Shown: positions 23,320 through 35,626, numbered from the stretch's first letter. The stretch: 64,000 bases of DNA from Pyrus communis (GCF_963583255.1 NC_084815.1:18120807-18184806); one strand, 5' to 3'. A program made the numbers and translations. Notes: a model not told the origin generated them from the sequence alone.

Positions 23320-24550
23320 GAGAGCTTTAATGAAAAGGGTTTGGGCCAACAAATATTTAATCAAAAATCATCCCAAAATGTTATTTAACCAAAAAGACTC
23401 AAAGTTTAATAAAAAATCATCCAAAGCTATTGTCCACGTGTCAAACTTACAAGCCCAACCTACTACAAATCTACACTTCCGTAAATACTTCTAAATGATT
23501 TGATATTGTATTGACTCTTCACCAACCTCAACCCAGCACGAAACCACCATAATAACTCCCTATCTTCCTATTAAATCGAATTCCCCCATTTCAAAAACAA
23601 TCAAATCAATGTTCAAATCAAAGTTGAAAAAGGAAGCATTCATCGAAACAAAGCCGGTGAAACAAGTTCAATGAAGTTTAATGGTAGAAACCAACGAAAA
23701 AGTGTCTGGAAAAAAAAAAAAAAAAAAAAAAAGAATCAAAACATAAAACTGTTTCTGGAAAAAAAAAAGTTAGATATAGTGACTTAAATTCCAGAAACAG
23801 TGACTTAAATTCCAGAAACAGTGACTCAAAATCCAAAAATAGTGACTTAAATTCCAGAAACTGTGACTCAAATTTCAGAAACAGTTACTTATAGTCCAGA
23901 ACCAGTCAAAGGTTTTCTTTTCTTTCATGCATCAGTTGATTATATTTAAGAAATAGGGTGCTTATTTTTCTTTGAATCCAAATACAATGAATTTCACTAT
24001 TTCTTTTCTAGCTTACATAAGAAACAGTGTGTCTATTTCATTTGGATCCAGAAACAGTGACTTAGATTCCAGAAACAGTGTTACTTAAAATCTAGAAGCA
24101 GTTTATTTTTACAATCCAGAAACAGTGATTCGTCATTATTATTGAATAATATGCAGATCTCAAATTTATTTTCTAGAGAAACAAATGATGAACTCCACTA
24201 ACGATGAAAATTTGAAAAATATTACCTCGAATACACTATGAATAATAACGACGATCACATTTCAATGAAATAATACAAAATATAAATTAAATAGCATGAG
24301 GATCTATATTTTTGTTTCAAAGAAAAAGAAGAAGGTCTGCAAAACAACGATGAACTCCATTAACAATGAAAATATGGAACTCAACCTAAAAATGTTAGGG
24401 GTAAAATCGACAAATCATAATTTATTATAGTTGGGCCATTTTTAGTTGGATTACTTCAATATGGGCCTTGTACTAATCATTAAACAAAACTTATAACATG
24501 GTTTTTTTTATTAAAACTAAAAATTTTCAAACCCTTTTTATTAGTTTTCG
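23320..24550. mobile_element. MULE-like non-autonomous element with 21-bp repeats
   Basis: The left end GAGAGCTTTAATGAAAAGGG and the right end CCCTTTTTATTAGTTTTCG are inverted repeats of about 22 bp. A 10-bp direct duplication TTTTATTTTT flanks them (23310-23319 and 24551-24560), close to the 9-10 bp typical of MULEs, although the low complexity weakens this. There is no transposase. The interior holds two clusters of a 21-bp tandem repeat and an A run near 23710-23731. Confidence 0.55.
23775..23908 (+). repeat. 21-bp degenerate tandem repeat, about six units
   Basis: Units of the form AGTGACTTAAATTCCAGAAAC follow each other at exact 21-bp spacing with a few substitutions each. A second, looser cluster of the same motif lies at about 24045-24135. 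The array has no stop-free frame of note and resembles a subterminal or internal array of a DNA transposon. Confidence 0.8.
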
Positions 24551-24966
24551 TTTTATTTTTCTGAAGTAGCTAATGAGTTGTTATTGGGTCAAGGTCTCGT
24601 GCACAGTTAGAATAATTGTGTCAGGTTGAATTGGGGTCTTTTATTAAGAATTGAAATAGTTGTAGTTTGAAAATTCACTATGATATCATGTCAAGATTTA
24701 AGAGTTAGGCTAACGAATTTATACTAATTATATTAATATTGTCTCAACTTAATCACTTACATAACTGGACTTGTGTTGATTTTTATCACAAAAGATACAA
24801 GTGCAATTAGTTATAATTTATTCTACAAATTAACCGATGTCAGATTCGTTCTTTAACATTGTCTTCATAGGGTTCAGATGTCTAGTAGGCCTGCATTGTT
24901 GGGCAGGATTGGTAGTGGACTAATCCCATGTTTGGTTTTGACAAAAAAAAAAAATTCCCACGTTCC

Positions 24967-25569
24967 GTGAAGAGCGGTTCTTTGGACCCATAATTTTATA
25001 ATTGGACACTTTATTCTTTGCACACCCGTAATTAAATTTACATATTCTCTGAACACTCATGTAAATTTATACTATTTTTTAAATTGTCTTTATTTTTATT
25101 TTTTTAACAAACGATATTATCTACACTAAAGAGAAGGGGGTGAAGTTAGTCTTACATTAGGCTAGTAATAATGTGGTTCAAATTCGCATTTGACAAAAAT
25201 TAAATCGAAGACTTTTTATTTACAAGTGAAGATGAATATTATTAGACCGTAATACTAAATGACAAAATTATACCTACTTTTAAATAGAGAAACAAATTGC
25301 CACAACCATCTCAACTGTGAATCCAACTGAACACCCCCTCACAAACCCGTGCCCACCAAAAAGCTATAGAGACCCATTGCACAAGAAACTGGAGAAACAT
25401 GCAGTGACTTTTCTTCTTTTATTATAAGCGAAAGCACCATCTCAAGTGAGTGAAAAACGGTTGTCTGTAAACCCGCCGAATTGAAGGTGGGAGGAGCGTC
25501 AGTCATTAATAGTTCGGTGAGGAATTAAAAAACTGTGAAGAGATAGCGGATAAAGGGTTGGGGGTATTT

Positions 25570-25608
<39 letters not shown>

Positions 25609-25742
25609 AGAAGGTGGCTACAACACCCTGAAATGATTTGGTCCAAAACGGGAAAACGTAACTCATTAATTGGTCATTAAATTAAGAAAAATTTGTGAGT
25701 GCCAAAAATAAAAATTAGATGTACAAAGAACCACTCTCGGTG
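24967..25742. mobile_element. inverted-repeat element of unknown class
   Basis: GTGAAGAGCGGTTCTTTGGAC at the left matches the reverse complement of CAAAGAACCACTCTCGGTGA at the right, and the similarity runs on for about 45 bp. The interior has no coding sequence but carries a (GA)n microsatellite at 25571-25604 and a short stretch (about 25130-25215) also present near 44405-44480. Confidence 0.45.
25571..25604. repeat. (AG)n microsatellite
   Basis: An uninterrupted AG repeat of about 17 units. Confidence 0.9.
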
Positions 25743-26149
25743 AAAAAAGAGTTGGGCCTGGACTGGGTGGAATTCGATCAACTTAAACAATCCAATATGC
25801 ATATTTGACATTTTGAACCACGCATCCAACTGGAATACATTTCATGCCATACTTGAATATCATTAGACCAAAAAAAGTATCCTGTTAATTGTTAATCACT
25901 TTACTATTATCTAATGAGGTTATTATAGGAAAAAAAGTCAATGACCACACTAATATTATAAAGGAAATTTTATTTAGACCCATTTGATTTATCTTTACAC
26001 CCAATTAAGCAATTTTCTTCATCAAGTTTTCAAATCTGCCCTTAATAAATAAGAAAAAAAAGTATGGGTTTTTTCTCTCTACATCCAGTAACCCTAAACC
26101 CACCACCATTGCACCGGAAAGTTTCAATTATTTTTGGCATACCATTATA
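25743..26149. other. no recognisable gene
   Basis: AT-rich sequence without supported features between two repeat elements. Confidence 0.3.
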
Positions 26150-27706
26150 TCTTCATTTTCTTCTAATTTAAATAATTTCATTAAATGTACTTTATCCTTC
26201 AATTGCTTTCCTAATTTTGCACATTTAGGTCTATTATGTCCTACTTCTCCACATAGATAGCACTTACAATTACTTTATCTTTTGGTGCTTTGTATTTTCT
26301 TATCCAATGTCTACCACTTCTTTTCCTAAATTGTTTGAAATACATTTAGGTTATAAGTCGATATTATACTATATATTGTACCCTAATCTTAGTATTAATT
26401 TATTGGTTATTTTGTGAAAATTTTGATACTTTGAATTATTTTCAATGCAGGACTTTCGACTTCTTCTTAAGAAAAAAGCATTCTAATGGACGAATTTTGG
26501 AGTGATTCCAATTGGAGGATGTTCATGAGTGCTTTAAGATGATTGTTCAAAATTTCAGATTTTTCTACCAAGCCGCTTGACTCTGGCAATGAAATAAAGG
26601 CCCAGCGCGCAACTTTCCGAGATTGACGTTTCTGGACGTTTTGATTATTTTGAAGGTCAAGATGGCATATTTTGAGTAAGATTCCTTTTGAGGATTTGTT
26701 AGGGACATCTCAAGCTTTAAAATGAGACATTTTGGGACCAAATCGAAGTTGATTTGGTCGGTCATGGGTCTTCTATGCAGTCCGAATTTCAGTTTAAATA
26801 GGAAACCATTTATTTGCTAGTTATTATTTTATTATGTTTCCTAGTTTTATTCTAAACCTTTTCTAGGTAGGTTTTATTTTGTAGTACTATAAATAAGGCT
26901 ATTAAACCATTAGATTAGGGTGAGAGAACACATCAATTTGGAGAACTTAGCTAGGCTTTGACGATTTTTATTTCAAGGTATCAAAATTCTCCAATTGGAA
27001 TCACTCCAAAATTCGTCCATTTGAATACTTTTTGCTCAAGAGGAAATCGAAAGTCCTACATTGGAAATATAATTCAAAGTATCAAAATTCTCACAAAATA
27101 AAAATAAATTAATACTAAGATTAGGGTAAAATATATAGTAAAATATCGACTTATCATTACTCTTTTTATATGTTTTGGAAGGTCTTAGGCTGAAATTTTT
27201 ATTTTGTTTAAGGCTTATATGATCTATATTTCTTCTTATAATTTTTTTTATGACAACCATATTACTGTGGTAAATCTATTTTTTTTTTTTTTACAACTCA
27301 TATAAAACTATTTCATAATCTTTCTATTTGCTTTTATTTGGCTACATTGTTACCTTCACATACATGTTGAATTCTAGGTCTTATTGCAATATAATTTTCC
27401 TTTGGATGCTTTTGCTATTTAGTCCAAAGTTTTTCACGTACTAGTCCTTTTATTTTTGTCATATAAGTATCTAATAAATTAATACCATTAATTCTTCCAG
27501 TTTCTCCTAAATATTTAAAGAAATCTTATGTATAATCAACTATGTACTGTAAATCACAAGTTTGTAATTGTTCTAAATTCTTAATAGCTCTTATTTGTTC
27601 TTGTTCACTTCTGCTATCTAAACATATTATGATCTAAAAATTTTTGTTTACTGAAAGTAACAAAACCATCTATATTAAAATGTGTTTTAGCTACTTGATG
27701 TTGTCC
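26150..27706 (-). pseudogene. fragment of an integrated pararetrovirus coat-protein region, split by another element
   Basis: The pieces 26150-26345 and about 27158-27706 are collinear on the minus strand with 51500-52310 of the larger integrated pararetrovirus. They cover the zinc-finger/basic C-terminal part of the coat protein and the segment upstream of it. The fragment is broken by substitutions and frameshifts and is interrupted by the element at 26352-27154. Nothing of the replicase is present here. It is an old partial insertion or a deleted copy. Confidence 0.7.
26352..27154. mobile_element. element with about 170-bp inverted arms inside the pararetrovirus fragment
   Basis: The left arm (TATAAGTCGATATTATACTA... 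to about 26520) is repeated in inverse at 26985-27154 (...TAGTAAAATATCGACTTAT). The centre contains a TATA-like CTATAAATAAGG near 26889 and no transposase. Long arms suggest a MULE or foldback element, but I could not fix a target duplication. It splits the coat-protein remnant and is therefore younger than it. Confidence 0.6.
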
Positions 27707-28237
27707 TTGATCTGCACACTGCAAACCCATTTGTTTCTTGTTTTTCAGATCAAAAGGAGATTTGATCTTTGGCTTTTATGTTTGCTGCTTCAGATTCTAA
27801 CGAAGTTCATTGCACTTGTTTGGAATTAAATAGTTAAATGCTATAATCCCCTTCCCTTGTTTCAGAGTCAAACGAATGTTTATCAGCTTTTCTTTTTTCC
27901 TTCAACTTTTCATGTAATTTTCTTCTTCTTAACTTTTTGAAAATGAAAAGGATTGAATTCTTAATTTTGATCATTCGCTTTTTATATTGGCATAATGAAG
28001 CAGGTAATCATGTACTCACTCATCTTGGAGTTTTTTGTTCTCTTGCATCAATCAAATTTACAGCCTCTTGATCCTTCCGCAGGGAGGGTTCTCTAGTCTT
28101 CCAAGCTTAATGATGTCACTTTACTTTCATTTTGTTTGCAAATGATTTGAACCAAACCAAAACCAAATGGTTTGGTTTCATTTCGGCTTTAGTTTCAAAT
28201 GGCACCAAATCTAACCGCAAAAAGGCACCAAATCTAC
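27707..28237. other. no recognisable gene
   Basis: AT-rich sequence; no supported open frame or repeat structure. Confidence 0.3.
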
Positions 28238-28640
28238 TCATCTCTCATCCAAGTCTTGTAATCCGGATACAAGAACATGCTCACGAACCGTTGCTTGAAT
28301 ATAAGTAGTTTTCTTTTTCGCTTTCCGGGATTTGTTCATCTTATACTTCCACCACGACATTGCTGGTCCTTGGAGGAAACATACTATAGTCACAATCCAT
28401 TGGTCAACTGGGAAGTTTCCTTGCCTCTGCATGAAATGGAACATCTTCTTAACATGTCTGAACCAAGCTTCGCCTGTTTTGAGTCTCTCTGTGCCGTAGG
28501 AGTTCTTTACTTAAAGATCACAGACGATCTCCAAATCATTCTTCTGGGAAGGGTAGAAAATCGTCTAGATGGTGTTAACAATAGCCATTCTAAGTTGCCC
28601 AAAATTAAGAAAAGCTGGTGTGGTTCGTGATTGACGAGGT
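28238..28640 (-). pseudogene. Ty3/gypsy-like gag fragment
   Basis: The minus-strand frame reads (near 28470-28370) AWFRHVKKMFHFMQ and FLQGPAMSWWKYKM, resembling the retrotransposon gag core in which a conserved W-W motif ends the domain. An in-frame stop lies upstream. It abuts the truncated end of the copia element and has no detectable LTR. The family within Ty3/gypsy is uncertain. Confidence 0.5.
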
Positions 28641-28739
28641 GTCATAATTCTAAAACATTAGAGGTCAAGAATTGATTGTGTTTACGCCACACGTGTGGAA
28701 AATGTAGAACAGCCTAAATCTATGCTCTTAACCAAACAC

Positions 28740-29232
28740 ACTTACGTGATGCTTTATGCAGGGCGAGAATCTCAGCATGGTTCGAAGAAGTCATAACTAG
28801 CGTTTGTTTGGTAGACCTCCAAGATATAGTGGTGTCTTCAACTGTAAAGACATAGCCCATTTAAGAACATACCCTATGAGGGTCAAACAGATATCTAGCA
28901 TCTATATAATCAACAAGGCGGGAATCAACCTGAGATACGAGGAAGGCGACAGCTCTTCTCGAGGATTTATGGGTGTAGAACAAGCCCAAATCCGTCGTAC
29001 CCTTGAGGTAGAGTAAAATGTCTTTAACACCATTACAGTGTCTGGGTGCTGGCACATTACTGTATCTAGCCAAAAGATTAACAGCGAAAGAAATGTTAGG
29101 TCTAGTACATTGAGCCAAGTACAATAAAGCCCCAATTGCACTTAGGTATGGAATTTCAGGCTCCAAAATCTCTCCCTCATCCTTACTGGGATGGAAGGGA
29201 TCTTTTTTAGCATCTAGAGTCCGAACAACCAT
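28740..29232 (-). pseudogene. copia RNase H (copy 1)
   Basis: The reading frame begins PYLSAIGALLYLAQCTRPNI, the usual start of copia RNase H. It then shifts and continues as TISWRSTKQTLVMTSSNHAEILALH near 28760-28840. The C-terminal third is missing at the truncation point. Confidence 0.75.
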
Positions 29233-30000
29233 AGAAGTACTCTCAAAGGCTTCGATTTGTCCTCATTAAAATGTCGCAACACCTTTTGGGAGTAGTTTAA
29301 TTGATGTATTAGGATTCCATCTGAACAATGCTCGATCTCCAAGCCGAGACAATATCGAGTTTTTCCAAAATCTTTCATCTCAAATTTTGATTTCAAGTGA
29401 ACGACAATTTCCTCAAGCTCTGCGGGAGTTCCGATAAGGTTCATGTCATCAACATAAACTACAACGATCATAAATTTGGATTGTGACTTCTTTATGAACA
29501 TACATGGGCATAATTCGTTGTTCATATAACTCTGACTTGTCAAATATTCACTTAGACGGTTATACCACATCCGTTCGGATTGTTTCAATCCGTAGAGTGA
29601 TCTCCTTAATATAATAGAGAGAGTGTTCCGTGGTTTAGAACTATTTTTAACCATTCAACGGAAGTTCTTCTGGAACGTTCATGTATCTTTTTTTTTTATC
29701 TAGATCCCATAGAGATACTTGGTTACCACGTCCATAAGCTACATATTTAGTTTTTCGAAAACTACCAAAATGATAAGGTAGCAGAACGTTATGACGTCCA
29801 TTACGGGGGAATACGTCTCCTCGTAATCAATACCAGGGCATTGAGAAAAGCCTTGATATGAGGCATGCTTTGTATCACACTATTTCATTATTCTCATTAC
29901 TCTTTCTCATGAAAACCCACTTATAGCCCACGAGCTTCACATGTGGTGGGGTAAGAGCTATAGGTCCAAACACCTTACGTTTCGCAAGCAAATCGAGTTC
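29214..30000 (-). pseudogene. copia reverse transcriptase (copy 1)
   Basis: The 146-codon frame 29214-29654 carries LRRSLYGLKQSERMWYNRL and the active site VVYVDDMNLIG with YVDD at about 29445-29456, as in copia elements. The N-terminal part lies upstream in other frames to about 30000. A stop and shifts separate the two. Confidence 0.8.
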
Positions 30001-31053
30001 GACCTAGATTGCTTGTTTCCAGTTTGACCAACCTGTTCGACATTGACATACATCAACAAAACGTGGTTCAATGTCATCGCTAATCATGATGTCAGTAGCT
30101 ATTTTATACGTAAATGCATCTTCGACAATCATCTCATTCCAATTCTAAACCTCATATACTACTGAATAGGACCGAAATCTCGCGATTCTTAGGAAGTCAG
30201 ATTGTCTTGTCTAAGACATCATTGTAATTTAAAATAACCTCATGCGTTGGAAAAGATGAGTCTGCGATGGTCGAATTCAGACTAGGGTCACTAGTTTGTG
30301 TGTTTTTCGTCTTATGGGGTTGTGAATCATTTGAACTAAGGGGTTTGCCACGTTTTAGTGTTAGAGCAGATGATTGGTTAGCCACCAATGTACCGAGTCA
30401 TGTGGAAGGTGTGGCCTCCCCACCTTAAGGGACGGTTTGGCTTTCTTAGGTGGTATTATGGCGTACTCGAGGTACGTATATCCTTGCAGGTGCGTTTGCA
30501 GCGGGTATATGTGATCTTGTCACTTTAGCTAGATCAGTAAAAGCATTTGGCATACTTTGAGCAATGCTTTGAAGATCTATAATTCGTCACACTTCAGTTT
30601 CAGATTGGGCAGTGTGGGGAACTAAATGAGACATAGTGGGAACATGCCACAACAATTCGCGGTGTTCTATAGGAACATTGGCATGTTTATCTCCCTCTAA
30701 CGACGGGAAAACTGAAAGTGACAATATGCAAAACGTGCGGTAAAGAGATTTCATGTCAAGGGCTCTAAATAGCGAATAATCGATGGTGAATCATAACCGG
30801 CATGGATTCTCATTTTTCTTCGAGGACCCATTTTCGAACGTAATGGCAGCGCTATTGGTACATATACTATATTCCTAAACACCCGTAAATACGAGACATC
30901 AGGCTCATATCCAGTAACTAACTGTAACGGTAGCAATGTGCCTTAGGCAGATCAGCATAGTTTTGTGCAATATTGCATAACCTAGGCAAATACTAGCAGT
31001 TCGGTTCGCATAACCAAAGTCCGAGCTATCAATTGAAGGCGTTTTATGAAAGC
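30001..31053 (-). pseudogene. copia integrase C-terminus and linker (copy 1)
   Basis: The minus-strand pieces at 30751-30936 (LQLVTGYEPDVSYLRVF) and 30197-30388 correspond to the integrase C-terminal part and the linker before the reverse transcriptase. The same order is seen at 62161-63153 in copy 2. They are disrupted. Confidence 0.65.
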
Positions 31054-31560
31054 TTATGCCAGGCTGTTCTGGGTGTGAACATGGGGTACAAGATGTTCAA
31101 CTTCAATCCTAATTGACATGCAATAGTCGTCAAAAGTTTGTGACGTCGACTCTCCAGCGTTATCTAGTCGAATTAACTTGATCGGATAATCAGAGTGGTG
31201 AGCCCTAAGCTTAATAATTTGTGCTAGGAGTTTTGCAAATGCAACGTTGCATGTGGACAATAAGCAGGCATGTGACCAACGTATCAACGCATTAACCAAC
31301 ACCATAAAGTATCTAAATGGTCCGCATGTTGGTTGGATAGGTCCATAAATATCCCCTTGAATCCTCTGAAGAAACTTAGGATGGTTGTGAATAATCTTTG
31401 TAATTAAGGGTTGAGTGTTCAACTTTCCCAAAGAACAATCTTTGCATGGCGGGAATCCAACACAGGGAGGTAAATGATGCCCGTGTGATGATTTAAGGAT
31501 ACGACACATCATGTCACGTCCGGGATGTCCCATACGATCGTGCTAAAGTAGCAAAGTTCT
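31054..31560 (-). pseudogene. copia integrase core (copy 1)
   Basis: The 159-codon frame opens with MGHPGRDMMCRILKSSHGH (pre-integrase zinc region) and then shows IQGDIYGPIQP, YFMVLVNA and IRLDNAGE. The two core Asp residues are visible (GDIYGPI and RLDNAG). The frame stops just after HVHTQNSLA, where the catalytic Glu is expected. Confidence 0.75.
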
Positions 31561-31609
31561 CTGGAACTCAGGCACAGGGCCAGCCACATGGTGGGCTTCT
31601 ATCCCACGA

Positions 31610-32044
31610 TTAGTTGTGATGTACAACCCACTCGGGAGATGTTCCAACTTCTCGTGAATATGCTTCTAGCCGTTCGTAAGAAGTGATACAAAGAAATTCA
31701 GAACCATTTTCTTCAGTGGTTTCAATATGATATTGATTATCTCGAATGTCTTTAAAACTCAACAACTTTCTTCCGAAACGTGGAGAATAAAAAACCTCTT
31801 TAATGGTTAAGACAGTACCATTAGACAACATTATATGGGCCTTTTTGTATCCTTCAATCAAGTTGGATGAGCCTGAGAGGGTTGTCAGAGGTGTTTTCTT
31901 AGGTATGAAGTTAGTAAAATAGCGTCGCTCACGCAATATGGTGTGCGTAGTAGCACTATTAGCCAGCCAACTAACTTCCCCACTAAACATACCTAGAAAT
32001 AAATTGATTGAATTGGTCATATGCATAAATATAATTCCATTCAT
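31610..32044 (-). pseudogene. copia protease and pre-integrase region (copy 1)
   Basis: The frame contains WLANSATTHTILRERRYFTN. In copia proteases the motif is WL.DS-A/G-A/C, so the catalytic Asp has become Asn. The rest (TLSGSSNLIEGYKKA, FSPRFGRKLLSFKDI-like) is the normal protease to pre-integrase segment. It is inactive as it stands. Confidence 0.7.
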
Positions 32045-32262
32045 TCAATTAATCAATTCGAGAAACAATATCAACAAAATAACTATCCATAATTTAAAAA
32101 AAAAAAAAAAAAAAAACCAAAACCAAACAAATTATTGCAAGTACTTAGAAAAATTGTCCAAAAATTAAACTATAAACCTAAAAATTAGGGAGGTCCGGCC
32201 ACTCCTAGTGGGTTCGGCCACTAGGTAAAAACACCCTAAAAACATGTCTAGAAGAATAAAAC

Positions 32263-33600
32263 TTATTCATCCATAGGAGCTAATGCCTCCTGAAAATTTG
32301 ATATCTCCATAGATGTAGAAGCATCTTCGAGATGTTCTACATAGGCAAAGTTAGACTCAAGACGGGCATGATACTTGGCAATGACCTTGGGGGTTGCTCT
32401 GCATACGCGTGACCAATGATCCTTTAATCCACAACAGTAGCACATGTCCATTTCAATGGAAGTCGATTAAACGGTAGCTTTTCTTTTGTTCTTGAAGTTT
32501 GGGGCCTTGAGGGCAAGGGGTTGGCGTTTTTGGGTTAAATTTCCTCCTTTGGGTGGGCCTTGGCTCTGTTGATCTTGGGCCCGTGGCCTAGCTTACCGCC
32601 CATTACCATGGCCATGATGATGTTTTCATCGTTCTACTAGAATTGGTTGCATGCACTGCAAGCGTGGCGTTAGAGCTAATGGGTCAAGCTTGATGATTTT
32701 TCATCAAAATCTGGTTCTACCTTTTAGCAAAAAGTAAAATAGAGATCAAATTCGAAAATTTGGTGAACTTCTGTGCCCTATATTGTTGCTGCAGGACAAT
32801 ATTGGTGGCATGGAATGTCTAATAGGTCTTCTCCAGAAGATCTGTATCTGTTAAGTTAACTTTACAGAACTTAAGCAGTGATTGGATTCTACAAAACTTT
32901 AGAGTTGTATTCATTCACAGAATTAAAATCTTGGAAGCGTAGATGCTGCTAGTCGTGTCTTGCTTCAAGCAAGTAAATGTCTTTCTGGTGATCGAAATGG
33001 TCAGCCAGAGTAAGCCAGAGGGTGTGTGGGTCCTTCTCAACAAGTCTATAATGCATCATGGATGTGTCTTTAAATGAAGATCATTGTAGTAGTTTTCTGA
33101 GCTTCATCGACAGGGTTGGTTGTCACATCTCGGCCGGGGCGGGACCACTTCCCCGGCCCGATTCCACCGTAGCACGATATTGTCCGCTTTAGGCCCCAGC
33201 ACACCCTCACGGTTTTTTTTTTGGGAACTCACACCAAAATTTCCTAATGGGTCACCCATCATGGGAGTGCTCTCGCACACTACTCGCTTAACTTCGGAGT
33301 TCCCATGGAACCTGAAGCCAGTGAGCTCCCAAAAGGCCTCGTGCTAGGTAGGGATGGGAATATATATAAAGATCACTCCCCTGGGTGATGTGGGATCTTA
33401 CATTGGTGTTGGAAGATGCCTCGATGGTGGCTCTAATACTCTTTACAATAAGATGAAGCTTTACGTCTTGAACACACTTCAAGTGGTTTCTTCCAGATAT
33501 TTCCAAAGCGGTGAAATCGAACTAATTCAAGTTCGACATGTCCCTAAAATGGAGGGTACAACAAAATGTAGTTAGTCATATGGTGATCCATAAACATACA
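32263..33600 (-). pseudogene. copia gag with zinc knuckle (copy 1)
   Basis: A CCHC knuckle is seen in MDMCYCCGLKDHWSRVC at about 32400-32451. Upstream the gag core is fragmented; its start (LDFTALEISGRNHLK type) lies near 33450-33580, beyond the Cassandra insertion at 33121-33402. Stops are common. The poly-A run near 32098-32116 lies downstream in the adjoining protease region. Confidence 0.65.
33121..33402. mobile_element. Cassandra solo LTR with 5S rRNA-like segment
   Basis: It starts TGTCACATCT and ends GATCTTACA and is flanked by a perfect 5-bp duplication TTGGT (33116-33120 and 33403-33407). At 33249-33305 the minus strand reads GAACTCCGAAGTTAAGCG and GATGGGTGACC, the conserved 5S rRNA stretches that contain pol III internal promoter boxes A and C. 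This 5S-derived insert defines Cassandra TRIM elements. It is inserted in the gag of the copia copy 1. Confidence 0.9.
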
Positions 33601-33990
33601 TCATAGGACATTCGGGTTCTATAGACATGTATTGGTTTAATTTAAACATGAAAGCTTCAGGTTTCATGTGGTAAGTTTTGAATGAAAACTTCGTGTTTTA
33701 AAGGCACTACATAAATGATAGGTTCATGTAGGGACACAAAATGCAATATGCTGATTGAAGTGTAATGGATTTGAGTTGCTTCGGGAACTCAAGTGTGAGA
33801 GCTTCGAGACTACGAAAAGATGTCAACGATTCAAAGTAGAAAACAAATTATTTAATCGTCAATGTGCAAAAGTGATTTTCAGGTCAATAATTTTGGATTA
33901 ATTATCTGATTAATGGATTGCAGGTCACTTTTAATTAATTTAATAGATCGGGACCAAACAAGGTCAATCATGGAAGCAAAGTAATGACAG

Positions 33991-35626
33991 ACAGATCATA
34001 TTAGCTTCAATTGGAGATAAACCAAGTGATAATTAAATTAGAATTAATTAGTGTAAACCGAAGTACCCTAAAAAAATATTTGGGCATGATTTCTAATGCG
34101 GGGATGCCAAAAATTGGCATTGGGTGGGAAAAAAAAAATCGGCTCAGCCAAATATGGGCTAGTATCGATGTGGGGATGGGCCCTGCAGCTCGGTTACAAG
34201 CCTTCGGGGCGTGTGGTCTGGGTGAGCCCAGTAGTAAAAGCTGTTGGTTTGGGCCAAAATGGGGTGAGGGGGCAGGCCTACCCAAAGGTTGGCTTGTGGG
34301 TTGACGTTTGCAAAGGCTAGTCGAAGCTAGGGCCAGATTTTGGGCCGGGGCAGTGCAAGCCTAGCAGCATGCTGGCGAGTTGGACCGAGGCTAGGGCGAA
34401 GCCCAACTAGCAATAGATTGCTACGGGCATGACTAGTTATAGGTTAAGAAAGGCCCAGTAGCTCTGGGCTGTTGGAGTTAGGCTAGTGACACATGGGACA
34501 AAGGCCAAGAAAGCTTCAGGAAAAACCCAAAGGGGCTATTGTGGTGTGGTCCATGTTTGAGAGGTGCATTGACAGAAGGAAAATTACAATATCGCCCTTG
34601 AACTTTAAAGTTTTGTAAAATCTCCGTTGTAACTTCGAATTCAATTCCGTTTGTGTTTACGCTTTCTTATCATCAAGAACTTCGAGAATTTGTGTGTGCG
34701 TCTTTGGGTCAAGCCCAAACAATAATTAATTAAGCACTAGGCCTAATTAAGAACACTAAAATGAACAGCCTACTTGCCCATTTCTTTAACAAGTCCAACA
34801 AATAAGCCAGAATACCTTAGTCTACAACCCGTAATAACGACGGTCCATTGTTGTCTCAAAAAAACAAGCAGTGGAATCCCCAGGGTAGGAAAATACCATT
34901 TTCCCCCTTATCAGAAAAGGTGCCTAAATTGTTCGTTGCACATCTGATTTACATCTCGTTCGCACTCACGTGTTCGTAAGGACACGCACTAACTAGAAAG
35001 TTGAGAAAAAGGTAAAGTTTATAAAGTACTTAATGTCCACGTAGGATTTTCACTTAGTCCGTCAAGGGTAATTTCGTAATTCTCTAGTGCTGGAAATTAT
35101 ATACAATTAAAATTAGGACGGATGTGACAAATTATCCTTTTTTTTTTTTTTTTTCATTTTTTAAGTTTTTAACTATACATGAAAAAATACTTATTATTTT
35201 TGTTATTTAAATATTTTTAATTTACATCACAATATTTAATTAGACTTGTGGGACCCAATTATGTGCTGCATTAGTACATAACAGAATTTTGACAGAATTG
35301 CGACGAAATGATCATATTATTTTGCGACGCTCATTTTTAAGGATTATATTGATTGATCTTTAATTTTAGGAACCATCATTATGGGGTGGGTCAACTTCAA
35401 GGATCATTTGTGATAAAAACCATTACATTTATAAAAACACTATTCATATGCTAATGTTAAATTTTTTTAATAAAACTCAATGGTGGACCCGTGAACCAAG
35501 GAGAAAAAGACGAGAGAAAGTGATTTTAGACACTAGCTGGGTTGTGTTTTTCTTTTTGAAATAATTCGTCGTAAAATATTTAAAGTTTGTTAAAATAAAG
35601 AGTGTTGTTGAAGATGAAAAGTTAAA
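33991..35626. other. no gene; LTR-like GC-rich block and AT-rich tail
   Basis: 34080-34560 is GC-rich with GGGC/GCCC repeats and short open frames on both strands that look fortuitous. 34560-35130 has features that would fit LTR sequence but no pair was found. A T run lies at about 35138-35154. Nothing coding is supported. Confidence 0.3.

Larger units (their letters stand above)
28720..33990 (-). mobile_element. truncated Ty1/copia element (copy 1)
   Basis: On the minus strand the domain order is gag, zinc knuckle, protease, integrase, reverse transcriptase, RNase H, which is the copia order. The 3' end is lost after the RNase H (near 28720), and no LTR can be paired. A Cassandra solo LTR is inserted in gag at 33121-33402. 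The leader at 33590-33990 matches 59890-60340 of the plus-strand copy at the right of the window, so both belong to one family. All frames are broken. Confidence 0.8.

Noticed and set aside
23775..23908. CRISPR-like array
   Set aside because: The repeats are contiguous 21-bp tandem units without unique spacers, in a plant genome.
33249..33305. 5S rRNA gene
   Set aside because: Only parts of 5S sequence are present, embedded in a TG...CA LTR with target duplication; this is Cassandra.
34011..34320. Overlapping open frames on both strands in the GC-rich block
   Set aside because: High GC lowers stop frequency; the frames overlap each other, have no family match and repeat GGGC-type motifs.
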